DNA from: Methylacidimicrobium sp. AP8
Lineage (GTDB): Bacteria > Verrucomicrobiota > Verrucomicrobiia > Methylacidiphilales > Methylacidiphilaceae
Direction of reading: 5' to 3'
DNA length: 64,000 nt
NCBI RefSeq assembly: GCF_903064525.1
Contig: NZ_LR797830.1
Coordinates: 434,001 to 498,000 of the forward strand
In this document: positions 8,912 through 19,100 of the stretch, one piece after another
How positions within the stretch are numbered: position 1 is the first letter of the stretch
How the letters are laid out: each line of letters opens with the position of its first letter
The notes under the pieces: generated by a model
What the model saw: only the letters and a program-made list of their open reading frames with translations
Database searches by the model: none
What the model was told of the DNA's origin: nothing
Translations under genes and position numbers: made by a program

Positions 8912-11491
8912 TTACGGGACGGGAACCTCGGGAACGGGGACCGGTCTGCTTGGCGCGGAATCTCCTCTTGGTGCAGTTCGGCTCTGGATCTCGATGGATG
9001 CCGGCCGCAGCAGCCGCTCGAGCGCACGCAGGTTTTCCGCATACATCGCAAAGCTTCGCTCGTTGATCCATGCATTGAGGCGGATCTTTCGGTGATCTCC
9101 CTGGAGCCACTCCTGGTAAATCGCCTGGAGATGGGGAACAGCCTCCTCCCAAAGGGGCTCCGCCCAGAGAGCTCCCTTGCGATAGACACGGAAGTCGCGA
9201 GCAATAGGGACAATCCGGTAGCCGACGAGCCGCGCGTTCTCGGGAGTACAATAGTCCATGTTCCCGCCGTAGGCGGTGGCTACGACAGGCTTTCCCAAAG
9301 AAAGCATCTCGGCGATCGGCAAGCCGAAACCCTCGCTGGAATGAAGCGAAATGAGCGCCGTCGAAGAGAGCAGCAGGCCGAACATCTTGGCCCTTGGGAT
9401 CCGGGAGGGGTAGATCCGCACGTCGGGTCGTCGCTCCGTTTCGGCACGGAGCCGCGCGAAGTAGTCGGCGTCTCCTTCGACATCGGTAAGTTTCAGGCAA
9501 AGCAGCCGGTCTTCCGCCGGTTCAGGAAAGGCTCGTGTGTAGGCCTGGAGGGCCAAAAGCGGATTCTTCCGCTCCGGATCGGAAAGGAAATCGGCGGCGG
9601 TCAGGAAGACACATTTCCCCGTAAGGCCGAGTTCTTCCCCGAGCGACGGGTCCGCCTGCCGGATCATCGACTCCAAGTCGAGGTTGTGCCAAGCAACCCG
9701 CGTCGTCTTGCCGGTCGCTTGGCGGAAGACCGCCGCATTGAATTCGGACGGACACCAGATCTCGTCCACGTGAGCCGATGCTTCCACGGCGCCCGGCGGG
9801 GCTTCGAGAAGCTCCCAGGCCCAGAAGGCGACGCGGGGCTTTGGCCGATGGAGGATTTCCGGATGCCATCGGAGCAGGTCCCCCATCAGGTACCATTGGG
9901 CATGGAGGATGTCGATCTGCGCTCGATTCGTGGGAAGGCTAAATCGGATAGCTGACGTTTCTTCACCAGCCCAGTGGCCCGCCTGCGCGCAGATTACACG
10001 ATGGGGATAGCCGAGGCGCTGCAGCGCCCGGACCGTGCCGCGAGCCGCCTCGGCGAGGCCGAGCGGCTTGAGAAAGTGGCCATACACATGGATTAGGGGC
10101 TTTTCATCGACGGAAATCCGAGGTCGGCGCTCGTCCCGGCTCCGCCCGAGGAGCCAGTTGCGCAGGCTCCGCGCGAGTCGGAAGCGGGATCGCCGTCGGA
10201 TGAGGCCCCGCCTGTGTCGGAGCCATCGTTCCACCGCCCGCCGCAGATGTTTTTCCCATCCTTGCTCTTGGGTCCACCAGCCGTGCGAAGGGAAAAGCGA
10301 ACCGAATCCGGCACCGGTCCGCCCCACGCTCTCGAACCAAGTGGCCAGATCCTGGAGGAAGAAGCCCGATTCGCACGGAAAAGTCTGCCGTAGCGCTGGG
10401 ATCGAGTCCAGAGAGCGGCCCAGAAAGATCGGCAGCCAGGGGTAGGTCCGGTCCGGGAGCTGAAGGAACTCCAAGACAGCTTCCTCGATGGAGCCACCTT
10501 GCCAGCCCGCTCGCGCGACAGCCTGGAATGCCGGCTCTTGACGCAGCCAATCGCGGAGAAAGCTGGGGATCGCATAGCCGCCGCTCAGCCCGAGGCGGGA
10601 GCCGGCTTGGCTCCATTGCTCCACCCTTTCGGATCGCAAAGAGCAAACATAATCCTCGAGGAGCGCCAAGACGGCGGGAGGGATCCCCCGGGTTCGGAAT
10701 CGGGTGTCCCATCGGGAGAGGATGTCCGGCTTCCGCCAGTCGAAGCCGCTGAAATGAAAGAAGCGGACGGGTAGCCCTCCTGCGCACCGGGGAACCTCCC
10801 CTGGCTCCCAGGAAAGGGGGTGATGGGGAAGGTTCCAATAAGCGAGGTTGTATCCCGGATGACGCAAGATCGAGCTCTGGGCAACAAAACAGGGGGCGTA
10901 GTTGAGCCACGCTTGGTCGTGGCAACTGGGCGGGAGGCAGTCGTGGGCGAGCGTCCGCTCCCACCATTCGAGGAAAGAACGGGTCTCTTGTGTATCCCGC
11001 ATGGCGAGAAAGCCCCCGTTAAAGCTGCCGGAATGACGAATGATCGCGTCGGTCGGCAGAAGACCGTCTTGAGGTAGAGGGTGCGTGAGATGCGGGGTTA
11101 GCACAAGGGCGTGCCGGGAGAGAGCCTCCTCGACCTCCCGAAATTCCGAATAGACCTTAATGTCGGCATCAAGGTAGAGGACGACATCGAAACCGTCGGC
11201 GAACAACCGGCGGAAGCCGAAGGGCTTGATCGAGTTGGTTGCCTCGAAAATCTCGTACCATACGAAGCGGCTGGACAAGTCGGGGAGGCCGAGCTCCTCG
11301 ATCGATCTTTGCACGGCAAGCCCGTCGGTGAAGGCCGGAGGCCCGCCGTCTCGATCGACGACGAAGACGTGCCGCACCCATCCGGGGTTGTGCCGAGCGA
11401 GGCTTGCCAACATCACCCGGGCGTGGGCGATTCGGTCGGGAGTTGCTAACGTAAAGACGGCAACGCGGTCTAAGTGTGGATGGAAGCCCAC
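8912..11491 (-). CDS. Bifunctional glycosyltransferase, GT8-like plus GT4
   Basis: An 859-residue two-domain transferase. Residues about 8-300 form a GT8-like GT-A domain: VAVFTLATPDRIAHARVML at the start, DVVLYLDADIKVY with the DxD metal site (about 104-116) and GSFNGGFLAMRDTQ typical of nucleotide-sugar retaining enzymes. Residues about 460-840 form a GT4 GT-B domain: HVYGHFLKPLGLAEAARGTV (donor start), WCPSEFNAAVFRQATGK, and LISLHSSEGFGLPIAEMLSL, the EX7E-type donor-binding motif. A basic linker separates them. Such fusions let one polypeptide add two successive sugars. The gene is in the minus-strand block of the cluster, 120 bases from the next gene. The start ATG at 11491 is the first in frame and begins the conserved strand almost at once. 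Confidence 0.86.
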   Translation of the reverse strand: MGFHPHLDRVAVFTLATPDRIAHARVMLASLARHNPGWVRHVFVVDRDGGPPAFTDGLAVQRSIEELGLPDLSSRFVWYEIFEATNSIKPFGFRRLFADGFDVVLYLDADIKVYSEFREVEEALSRHALVLTPHLTHPLPQDGLLPTDAIIRHSGSFNGGFLAMRDTQETRSFLEWWERTLAHDCLPPSCHDQAWLNYAPCFVAQSSILRHPGYNLAYWNLPHHPLSWEPGEVPRCAGGLPVRFFHFSGFDWRKPDILSRWDTRFRTRGIPPAVLALLEDYVCSLRSERVEQWSQAGSRLGLSGGYAIPSFLRDWLRQEPAFQAVARAGWQGGSIEEAVLEFLQLPDRTYPWLPIFLGRSLDSIPALRQTFPCESGFFLQDLATWFESVGRTGAGFGSLFPSHGWWTQEQGWEKHLRRAVERWLRHRRGLIRRRSRFRLARSLRNWLLGRSRDERRPRISVDEKPLIHVYGHFLKPLGLAEAARGTVRALQRLGYPHRVICAQAGHWAGEETSAIRFSLPTNRAQIDILHAQWYLMGDLLRWHPEILHRPKPRVAFWAWELLEAPPGAVEASAHVDEIWCPSEFNAAVFRQATGKTTRVAWHNLDLESMIRQADPSLGEELGLTGKCVFLTAADFLSDPERKNPLLALQAYTRAFPEPAEDRLLCLKLTDVEGDADYFARLRAETERRPDVRIYPSRIPRAKMFGLLLSSTALISLHSSEGFGLPIAEMLSLGKPVVATAYGGNMDYCTPENARLVGYRIVPIARDFRVYRKGALWAEPLWEEAVPHLQAIYQEWLQGDHRKIRLNAWINERSFAMYAENLRALERLLRPASIEIQSRTAPRGDSAPSRPVPVPEVPVP

Positions 11492-11611
11492 AGAACGGTT
11501 ATGACCTCCTGCTCGTTGCCAGCCAGCGTCATCGAAAAAACTCTACTCTGGCTACCCGATCGACCGACCAGCGCCAAGAAAAAAGCGACGCAATCCTTCC
11601 GCGTTCCAGCA

Positions 11612-14035
11612 TCAAGCCGATTTCTCCGAGCGATGGAACAGGGTCCTGCGCGCATTCCGCAGCTTCTGCTCCCATCGCCGCAGTCGAACCCCCAGGCGCC
11701 AGATCCGAGACCGGTGAATGCGGGAAAGCTCGTCTCTCGCTTCCCAAAGCTCTTGCTCCTTCTGATTCAATATGTTCCGAACGCGATCCCGTTGTTCGCG
11801 CGTGGCTTCCAGATCCAGGCGCGTGGCCTCCAGTTCATGGCGCGCAGCATCCAGATCCAGGCGCGTGGCCTCCAGTTCATGGCGCGCAGCATCCAGATCC
11901 TGGCGCGTGGCCTCCAGTTCATGGCGCGCAGCATCCAGATCCTGGCGCGTGGCCTCCAGTTCATGGCGCGCAGCATCCAGATCCTGGCGAGCCGCGTCTC
12001 CTTCCCGCCAGAAGGCCTCGGCTTGGGCAAACTTGCCCTGGGCCAGCAAGAGGGCTCCAGAAAGGGAGGGGAAGACTTCCCGATACGGGCGCAGGGCGCG
12101 CAGCATTCCTGCCGCCAGACTGGTGCTCCCGAGCATCCCATCCGCGCTTCTCCGATACCAAAACAGGGGTTCCGGGATCATTTCCAACCGGAAGCCGGCA
12201 AGAGCGGCGCGAGCGAAAAACTCCCAATCGTCGCAAGGGACCGAGCGCTCCTCGGTGAAGCCGCCGAGCGCCTCGAAGGCATCCCGACGGACGAAGGCGT
12301 TGGCGTCCCCAAAGAGGTTCCAGAGGACTCCAAGGGAGAGAGAGGGACCCAAGGGGGCGAAGATAGAGTGGTTCCTCCCCTCGCCGCCAAAGGGCTCCTT
12401 CCCCTCAAAATCTCTCTGGGCCGTGGTCAGGATCGCCGCGCCGGTCCGCAGCGCGACCCGGACGAAGGTCGAGATTTCGTGGGGCTCGGCAAGGTTGTCG
12501 TCGTCCATGAAGAGGAGAAACTTGCCCTTGGCCTCCCGGGCAGCCCGGTTCCGGGCGGCTCCCAGGTAGAGATTGGGCTGGCGGATGATCCGCCAGCCGC
12601 GCTTCGCAAACTCGGGCTCGATCCTGTCGAGGAAGTCCCTCGCCTCGGAGGTCGTGCTCCCATCGTCGACGAGGACGATCTCGAAGTTGGGGTAGTCCTG
12701 GGCGCGGAGCGAGTCTAACGCCTGGGCAAGCAGCACCGGCCGATCATGATGGACGAGGCAGACGGTGACGCTGGGGAGATCGGCTTTTTCGGGGTTTTGA
12801 TCCGAAGCGTCCCGCGACGAAAGCCCTTCTAGCCAGCGGGCCCACGTATCCCGAACCGGGAACGGGTCGGGATGCGCCTGGGGAGCCACCGTGCCCAAAT
12901 CTAGCGCCTCCCGGAGCCTCGCGGCAAGAGCGTTCGGGTCCGCGGAAACGATCCGTTTCCGCTCCGTTTCCGGCAAAGTTTCCGCTAGTCCCTCTCCTCC
13001 CACGCAGAGAAAGGGGATGCCCAGGGAAGCACACTCCCAGGCGGCCAAGGGAAGGCCTTGGGCCGTCGAGCCGACGATGACAAGGCACTTCCCCCGCCGG
13101 AGGTAGCCGAGCGCCTCCGTGCGCTCCCGTTCGTCCAGCCATTCCCAGGCGAAGGCCCAGCGGGCCGCCCTCCGGGCAACATAGTCCCTGCCCGGCTGGC
13201 TCTCGATTCGGCCGCACCGGCCGAGGAAGACGATCCGGGGCCTGCCCTTCCCGGAAGGCTCGAGCCGATCGACGGCGTCGCAAAAGAGTCGCAACCTCTT
13301 TCGTGACTCGAGGGGACCGAAGAAAACGATCTCCTCCGGCACGAACGTTTCCTTGTTCTCGTTCCCCAAAGGGAGGAGAGATGCGGGGAGAGGGGGGGCC
13401 AAGGAGCGGCAGGCTTCGGGGAAGCTCCAGCCCTCAGCCTTGAGTGTTTGGAGCAGCGCGGCGCTCGAAGCGACCACTCCATCGGCGAGCCGCACGCTCT
13501 CCCTTTCCAGAAAATCGGCGGCGAGGAGATCGTGGTCTTCCACGAGCTCGTCGTTCTCGAGGGTGCGGCGCAAGGTCGGGCTGTGAACCAGGACTCCGAG
13601 CGGAAGCTTTTCGAACGCCAACCCCTGGTGCTTTGCCAAGAGGGAGTAATAGCCCAAGCCGCCCCGATCGCAAAAGAGGACCCGGTCGAAGCCGGCTGCC
13701 TGCTCCCGGAGCCATCGATAGGTCTTGTAGGCCCGGGAGGAAGAGCGAGGCCAGACGAGACAGCGCTCGGCGGGTTCCGGCAAGGGAGTCAACCGAATCC
13801 CTCGGCGGGCGTAGGCCTCCACCAGCGGAGCGAGCGGGAGTGAGTCGACCGGTTGTTCGGCGGCGAGCACTACCGTGGCTTCCCAACCCGCCTCCGCCAG
13901 GGTTTCGGCCAGGGAGGAGACCAAGGAACCGAGGCCGCTGCTCGGGCCGAATCCCGCAAGCTCGAGGGTCGCCAAGCAGATTCGCGGGCGAGCCCTACCG
14001 GGAGCGGAGGAGCCGGAAGCGGGGAGCGAGTCCAT
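11612..14035 (-). CDS. Bifunctional glycosyltransferase, GT4-like plus GT2, with coiled-coil repeat tail
   Basis: An 807-residue protein from the ATG at 14035; an in-frame ATG at 14095 would add 20 residues with no family match. Residues about 15-400 are GT4-like: GFGPSSGLGSLVSSLAETL, EEIVFFGPLESRKRL and AQGLPLAAWECASLGIPFL. Residues about 420-680 are GT2: VTVCLVHHDRPVLLAQALDS, NFEIVLVDDGS, FLLFMDDDNLAEPHE and PCDDWEFFARAALAGFRLEM. Residues about 720-785 are repeats of a 14-residue unit (LDAARHELEATRQD), two heptads long, predicting a rod-like coiled coil that may multimerise the enzyme or hold it on a scaffold. The N-terminal GT4 half and the GT2 half each have relatives elsewhere in this cluster. 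Confidence 0.86.
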   Translation of the reverse strand: MDSLPASGSSAPGRARPRICLATLELAGFGPSSGLGSLVSSLAETLAEAGWEATVVLAAEQPVDSLPLAPLVEAYARRGIRLTPLPEPAERCLVWPRSSSRAYKTYRWLREQAAGFDRVLFCDRGGLGYYSLLAKHQGLAFEKLPLGVLVHSPTLRRTLENDELVEDHDLLAADFLERESVRLADGVVASSAALLQTLKAEGWSFPEACRSLAPPLPASLLPLGNENKETFVPEEIVFFGPLESRKRLRLFCDAVDRLEPSGKGRPRIVFLGRCGRIESQPGRDYVARRAARWAFAWEWLDERERTEALGYLRRGKCLVIVGSTAQGLPLAAWECASLGIPFLCVGGEGLAETLPETERKRIVSADPNALAARLREALDLGTVAPQAHPDPFPVRDTWARWLEGLSSRDASDQNPEKADLPSVTVCLVHHDRPVLLAQALDSLRAQDYPNFEIVLVDDGSTTSEARDFLDRIEPEFAKRGWRIIRQPNLYLGAARNRAAREAKGKFLLFMDDDNLAEPHEISTFVRVALRTGAAILTTAQRDFEGKEPFGGEGRNHSIFAPLGPSLSLGVLWNLFGDANAFVRRDAFEALGGFTEERSVPCDDWEFFARAALAGFRLEMIPEPLFWYRRSADGMLGSTSLAAGMLRALRPYREVFPSLSGALLLAQGKFAQAEAFWREGDAARQDLDAARHELEATRQDLDAARHELEATRQDLDAARHELEATRLDLDAARHELEATRLDLEATREQRDRVRNILNQKEQELWEARDELSRIHRSRIWRLGVRLRRWEQKLRNARRTLFHRSEKSA
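11818..11985. repeat. Four tandem 42-bp repeats coding for the coiled-coil tail
   Basis: Unit starts lie at 11818, 11860, 11902 and 11944, nearly identical, each 42 bp long (14 codons read on the minus strand). A partial, more divergent unit precedes the array at about 11798. The period is a multiple of three and of seven codons, so copy-number change would lengthen or shorten the coiled coil without breaking the frame. Confidence 0.93.
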
Positions 14036-14155
14036 CAGGGCGAAAGAGAACGAGCGAAGACATAGAGCATAACGCGGCAGATGCCCTCCGCGCACGCAGT
14101 TTTCAAAGGGAACCGGAGGGAAAAGCCTCGCGTACGAACGCCTGCACCGGAGATC

Positions 14156-14847
14156 CTAGGCGCGAAAGACCATCATCCGCTGGTTGCGCGGATGGTTCCA
14201 TTCCCCGATATACCGAGGATTCCAGCCATGCCGGGAGCCGAACTCCTCCATCTCTTGCCGGGTATAGGCGCGAAGTAGCCCAGGGAGTGGCTGGCGCGAG
14301 GGTTTTGGCTGGGACTCGCTGCTTCGAAAAAGGTCGCGTAGAAGACCCCACCGGGAAGGATGACCCGGCGGAGTCGGGCGAGGCAGCGCTCGAGGTCACG
14401 CCGGCAGAGGTGGGTAAAGACCGATTGCGCCAGCGCCCATTGCGGCCGGCGCGAAAAGCGGCGGAAAGCGAAGGAGCCCGAAGCGAGAAGCTCGGGCCGC
14501 TTCTCCTGGAGAAGATCGGCTCCCAGCTCCCGCTTGCTCGCTTCCAGGAGCAAGGGTTCCTTGTCCATACCGAGATAATGGCCGGGCTCCAGGTAGCGGA
14601 TGAAGCGGTTGCCACCCCGGAGGCAGCCGCAGCCGATGTCGAGGAGCACGTGCTCCGGCCTGAGTCCCTGATCGACCAGGAAGCGGAACTGGAGTTCGCC
14701 GATCTCCTCCCACAGGCCGCCAACATATCCCTTGGGCCCGAGAGCCCGGATCCCCTCCGTCCCTTCGGGGAGAAGATCCTGAGGAAGCCCGGTTGCCCGG
14801 TACCAGAGGTTTCGCAGGGATGAAGTCACCCGTTCGGCGAATCGCAT
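14156..14847 (-). pseudogene. SAM-dependent methyltransferase with a frameshift near its C-terminus
   Basis: Class I methyltransferase of about 230 residues, start ATG at 14847. Motif I is VLLDIGCGCLRGGNRFIRYL, followed by YLGMDKEPLLLEA, and post-motif regions FTHLCRRDLERCL and LPGGVFYATF. The annotated frame runs on to 14173 with nonsense after LGYFAP. The neighbouring frame from about 14277 reads RAYTRQEMEEFGSRHGWNP and ends MMVFRA with TAG at 14158-14156, a natural C-terminus for this family. One missing base near 14277 explains this. Either a sequencing indel or a late decay event; if the base is restored the gene is complete. It is in the minus-strand block of the glycan cluster and divergent from the sulfotransferase. 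Confidence 0.75.
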
Positions 14848-14992
14848 GAAGGGTTCTATATCTAAGGGGGAAGAGAGAACAAGAGGATTCCCGGGTCGCC
14901 CTCGCGGCCTCGCGCCGGGCGGGCACGGAAGGACGTCGTGGAATTTGGGCTTGCTACCCCAGGACAAGCGTAGGAGCATCCCCTTTTCTCCG

Positions 14993-16027
14993 ATGGAATC
15001 CCATGCGGTCCTCGTCCTCGGTATGCACCGCTGCGGCACCAGCGCCCTGACCCGGTGCCTCGGTTTTCTGGGCGCGGACCTCGGCTCGGAACTCGTCGAG
15101 CCGGCCGGAGACAATCCGACCGGCTTTTGGGAGGACATTAGGTTTCTCGCCATCAATCAACGGTTGACCGATCTGCTGGGAGAGGAGGGGGATCGCTGGT
15201 GGGAGCATTCGGTGCCGCCGGAAATCCCGTTGTCTTCCCCGGGAGTGCGCTCCCTGATGTCCGAGGCTGTCGAGGAGATCCGGGGGAGGTTTGCCGCCTC
15301 CGCGTGGTGGTCCTTCAAGGATCCCCGGACCCTGCGGGCATTTCCCTTTTGGGAGGAAGCCTTGGTTCAAGCCGGCGTGCAGATCATGGAAGTGATCGTC
15401 GTCCGCCATCCGCTCGCCTGCGCGCAGTCGCTTCTGCGGCGTAACGACATTCCGGAGGAGAGGTCCGTCCTTCTCTGGGCCGGCCAATATCTTGCCCATT
15501 GGCCCCGAGTCGCCGCCAGACCCTTTGTCGCGGTCGATTACGACCGCGTCCTGGAAGAACCGAAGCGGGAGCTGCGGCGCCTAAGCGATCGGCTGGGGCT
15601 GCCCTGGCGCGAGGCGGCGGCGGAGGAGGCGCGCCGCTTCCTGCGGGCCGACCTGCGGCACACCCGTTTTGCGGCCGAGGATCTGAAACATCGGCCCGAC
15701 ATTTCCCCCCTGGTCGTAGAGACCTTCGAAGCGCTCGAGGATCTTTGTGTGGACCGTGACTTACAATCGGCTTCTGCCCGGATGGTATCCCTTCACGCGG
15801 AGTTCTCTCGGGCCATTCCGGTGCTGCGCGCTCTGGATTCCGAGATAGCGCGCACTGTGCGGCGTTCGCACGAATTGTCGGCCTTGCAGCGAGAGGTGTC
15901 CGCGTTACGGAAGCGGATGGAAGCGTCGCGCACCTGGCAGTTTCTCCTCCGTTTGCAGGGCATGGAGAGAGCCGCCAGAGGGTTGCGGAAGCGACTGCTC
16001 GGATCGCGGGCCGACGGGTCGGAGTAA
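14993..16027 (+). CDS. Sulfotransferase family protein
   Basis: PAPS-dependent sulfotransferase of 344 residues from the ATG at 14993; the longer frame upstream is unsupported. The 5'-phosphosulfate loop is LGMHRCGTSALTRCLGFLG (about 8-26). FKDPRTLRAFPFW (about 107-119) and VVRHPLACAQSLLRRNDIP (about 137-155) provide the 3'-phosphate-binding R/S region. DYDRVLEEPKRELRRL is the later conserved segment. The C-terminal 80 residues are helical and coiled (LSALQREVSALRKRME), as in other bacterial members fused to scaffolding tails. Inferred role: sulfation of a sugar in the surface glycan. Confidence 0.85.
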   Translation: MESHAVLVLGMHRCGTSALTRCLGFLGADLGSELVEPAGDNPTGFWEDIRFLAINQRLTDLLGEEGDRWWEHSVPPEIPLSSPGVRSLMSEAVEEIRGRFAASAWWSFKDPRTLRAFPFWEEALVQAGVQIMEVIVVRHPLACAQSLLRRNDIPEERSVLLWAGQYLAHWPRVAARPFVAVDYDRVLEEPKRELRRLSDRLGLPWREAAAEEARRFLRADLRHTRFAAEDLKHRPDISPLVVETFEALEDLCVDRDLQSASARMVSLHAEFSRAIPVLRALDSEIARTVRRSHELSALQREVSALRKRMEASRTWQFLLRLQGMERAARGLRKRLLGSRADGSE

Positions 16028-16110
16028 GGTGCGGAGGAAAGAGGGAAAAGGTCTAGCGGCGGAGCTTCTTCGCCGCTATCCTCGGGCCACGCTCGTAAGG
16101 GATTAACGCG

Positions 16111-19100
16111 ATGACGGCCACTCGGCCGAATCAAACCATCGAGGATCTATCTGGGCAGGCGGAGTGGACGTCGGGCAGCGGCCTCTTACGCCTCATCCCC
16201 TGGTTTCCGATCGCAGCCGAGCGGCCGATCTTCCTTTCCGGTTCTTCCCGTTGGGCCGGCCACATTCCCTTCGCCTTCTGGTCGGTCGCGGCTCTTCGGC
16301 CGAGGGTCTTGGTCGAGTTGGGGACGATGGCGGGGCATTCGTATCTGGCTTTCTGCCAGGCGATCGAGGCCCTTTCCCTTTCGACGCGCGCCCATGCCGT
16401 GGATCACTGGAAGGGAGACGCGCAGGCGGGTTTTTACAAGGAGGAAGTCTACGAAGGTCTGAAGCGATACCATGACGAGCGCTACGGCCGGTTCTCGCGC
16501 CTCCACCGGATGAATTTCGAGGAGGCGCTCGCCCTTTTCCCCGAGGGGAGCATCGACCTGCTTCACATCGACGGCTGCCCCCGGTACGAGGCGGTGCGCC
16601 GCGATTTCTTCGATTGGTTGCCCAAGCTGAGCCCGCGTGCGGTAGTCCTGCTCCATGACGTGACCGAATGGCAGAGCGGCTTCGGGGTCTGGCGGCTTTG
16701 GAACGAGCTCAAGATCGCCTATCCTTCCTTTCTCTTTCCCCACGCCCACGGATTGGGGGTGCTCCGGATCGGCCCCGAGGCGCCGGAGGCGCTTCAGCAG
16801 CTTGTCAACCTTTCCGGCACCGGGGCGGCGCGAGTGCGCCGCTGGTTTGCCCGCCTGGGGGAACGGGTTGCCGCCGACTCGGCGGAAGCGAAGTCAAAGG
16901 ATGGGGTTGCCTCGGATCCGGGAATCCAGGAAGAGGGCATCTTGGCCGAGCCCGGGTTTCTCCTCGAACGGATCGGGCGCGATCCGGCCTGGAGGCTTCT
17001 CGGGGGGATGCAGATCCTCTCCCGGCGGTCGAGGAAGCAGCTGTTCGCGGCGCGGGCGTTCGCCCGGGAATTGGCCGACGGGGGGCTGCCCCCCGCGAGC
17101 CGGTGGCAAGCGCTGGCGGCCCTGCGGCGGGAGGTGGATCACCTGCTGGCCTCCCGGAGCTTTCGCTGGTTCTCCTCGCTGGCGACGACCTCCCGGCGTT
17201 TCGTCCGGGCGGATGCGGAAGGGGCCGGCGCCGGATTGCGGGAGGCCTTGCGCAAGAGCTTCGCGCTTCTCTTGGCCGCGGCCGGAGCCGAGGAAGCCCT
17301 CCCCTGGCGCGACTGCTTCTCGCTGCCGCTCGGAAAAACCGTGGATCGGCAAGCCCGGCGGGAACACTATCGGAAGAGCTTGGAGGAGTTTCTCCGGGGG
17401 GACGATCGGCTGGGTCTCCCTTCGGCCTCCGAGCCCGAGATCTCGATCGTCATCGTCCTCTTCAACCAGGCGGAGTTCACCTATGCCTGCCTCCGCTCGC
17501 TGGCGATCCACCTTGCACTTCCCTCCGAGGTGATCCTGGTGGACAATGCCTCGACCGACCGGACCGGGGAGCTGCTTGCGCGGGTAGACGGGGCCCGCGT
17601 TCTCCGCAACGCCGAAAACCTCCATTTCCTGCGGGCAGCCAACCAGGGAGCCGCGGCGGCCCGGGGCCGGCTGCTGCTTTTTCTGAATAATGATGCTCAG
17701 GTTGTTTCGGGGACCGTCGAGGCCGCGCGGGAGGCGCTCGAGAGCGATCCTTCGGTCGGAGCAGTGGGAGGGCGGATCGTCAACCTCGACGGTCGGCTCC
17801 AGGAAGCGGGATCGTTTTTCCGGGGGGATGGAAGCCCTCAGGGTTACGGGCGGGGCGATAGCCCGCTGCGCAGGGAGTATCTCTTTCGCCGGGACACCGA
17901 CTACTGCTCGGGGGCGTTTCTGCTGACTCCTGCCGCGCTCTTCCGCGAGATGGGCGGATTCGACGAGGTCTTCGCGCCCGCCTACTTCGAGGAGTCCGAC
18001 TATTGCCTTCGGCTTTGGGAAAGCGGGAAGCGGGTGCTCTACGAGCCCGAAGCGGTGGTGCTCCATTGGGAGTTCGGCAGCTCCGACGCGCGTCAGGCCA
18101 CGGAATGGATGGTGCGCAATCAGAAGATCTTCCGGGAGCGCCACCGGGCTTTCCTGCGGGAGCGGGAAGCGCGAGAGTCCGGCAAGGAACCGGCGCCGAT
18201 CTCCCCGCGCCCGAGGGTGCGCATCCTCTACATCGACGACCGGGTTCCCCGACCGGAGCTCGGGGCGGGCTATCCTCGGGCCAATTCCGTCGTCCGGGCG
18301 CTGGTCGGTTGGGGCGCGCAGGTGACCTTTTTCCCGATGAGTGGAGCCTGGGAGGAGTGGGAGGAGATCTACTGGAACCTGCCTCGGGAGGTCGAGGTGC
18401 TCCGAGGGATGGACTCCTCCGTCCTCAAATCCTACCTGGAAGCTCGTGGCGGCGGGTACGATCTGGTCTGGATCTCCCGGCCCCACAATATGGCCCACCT
18501 CTTAGCAATCGAGGGCTGGAAGAAGCTCCTGCCGGGGGCGCGGCTCGTCTACGATGCCGAGGCCCTTTTCGCGCTGCGCGAGATCCGGGGCGCGGAACTG
18601 TTGCAGGGTGCCGCGCTCCCGGAGGGGGAGGCGGCGCGGCGGATCGCGCGGGAGGTTGGATGGGCCCGCGCTGCCGACCGGGTCGTGGCGGTCTCCGGGG
18701 AAGAGGCCCGGGAATTCCAAGCCCGCGGAATCGAGGATGTTCGGGTGATTGGCCATGCGATCTTGCCCTCGCCGACCGCGGCCTCCTTCGCGGAGCGGAA
18801 GGATTTCCTCCTGGTGGGGGGAGTGCGCGATTGGCAGAGCCCCAACGGCGACGCCCTCTTCTGGTTCGCGCAAAAGGTCTTCCCGAGGATTCGCGACGGA
18901 TGGACAGGCGATCCTCCCCGGATCGTCGCCGTCGGCGAGGGGACCGATTCTTCGGAACTGCTGGATCGCCTCGGCCCGGGGGTGGTGGGGATCGGGCCGG
19001 TGGCGGACTTGACCCCCTACTACGAGCGGGCCCGGGTCTTCGTGGCGCCGACCCGGTTTGCCGCGGGGATTCCGATGAAGGCGCATGAGGCGGCCGCGCG

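Noticed and set aside
11798-11990. CRISPR-like array
   Set aside because: The 42-bp units are contiguous without spacers and lie in frame inside a glycosyltransferase gene.
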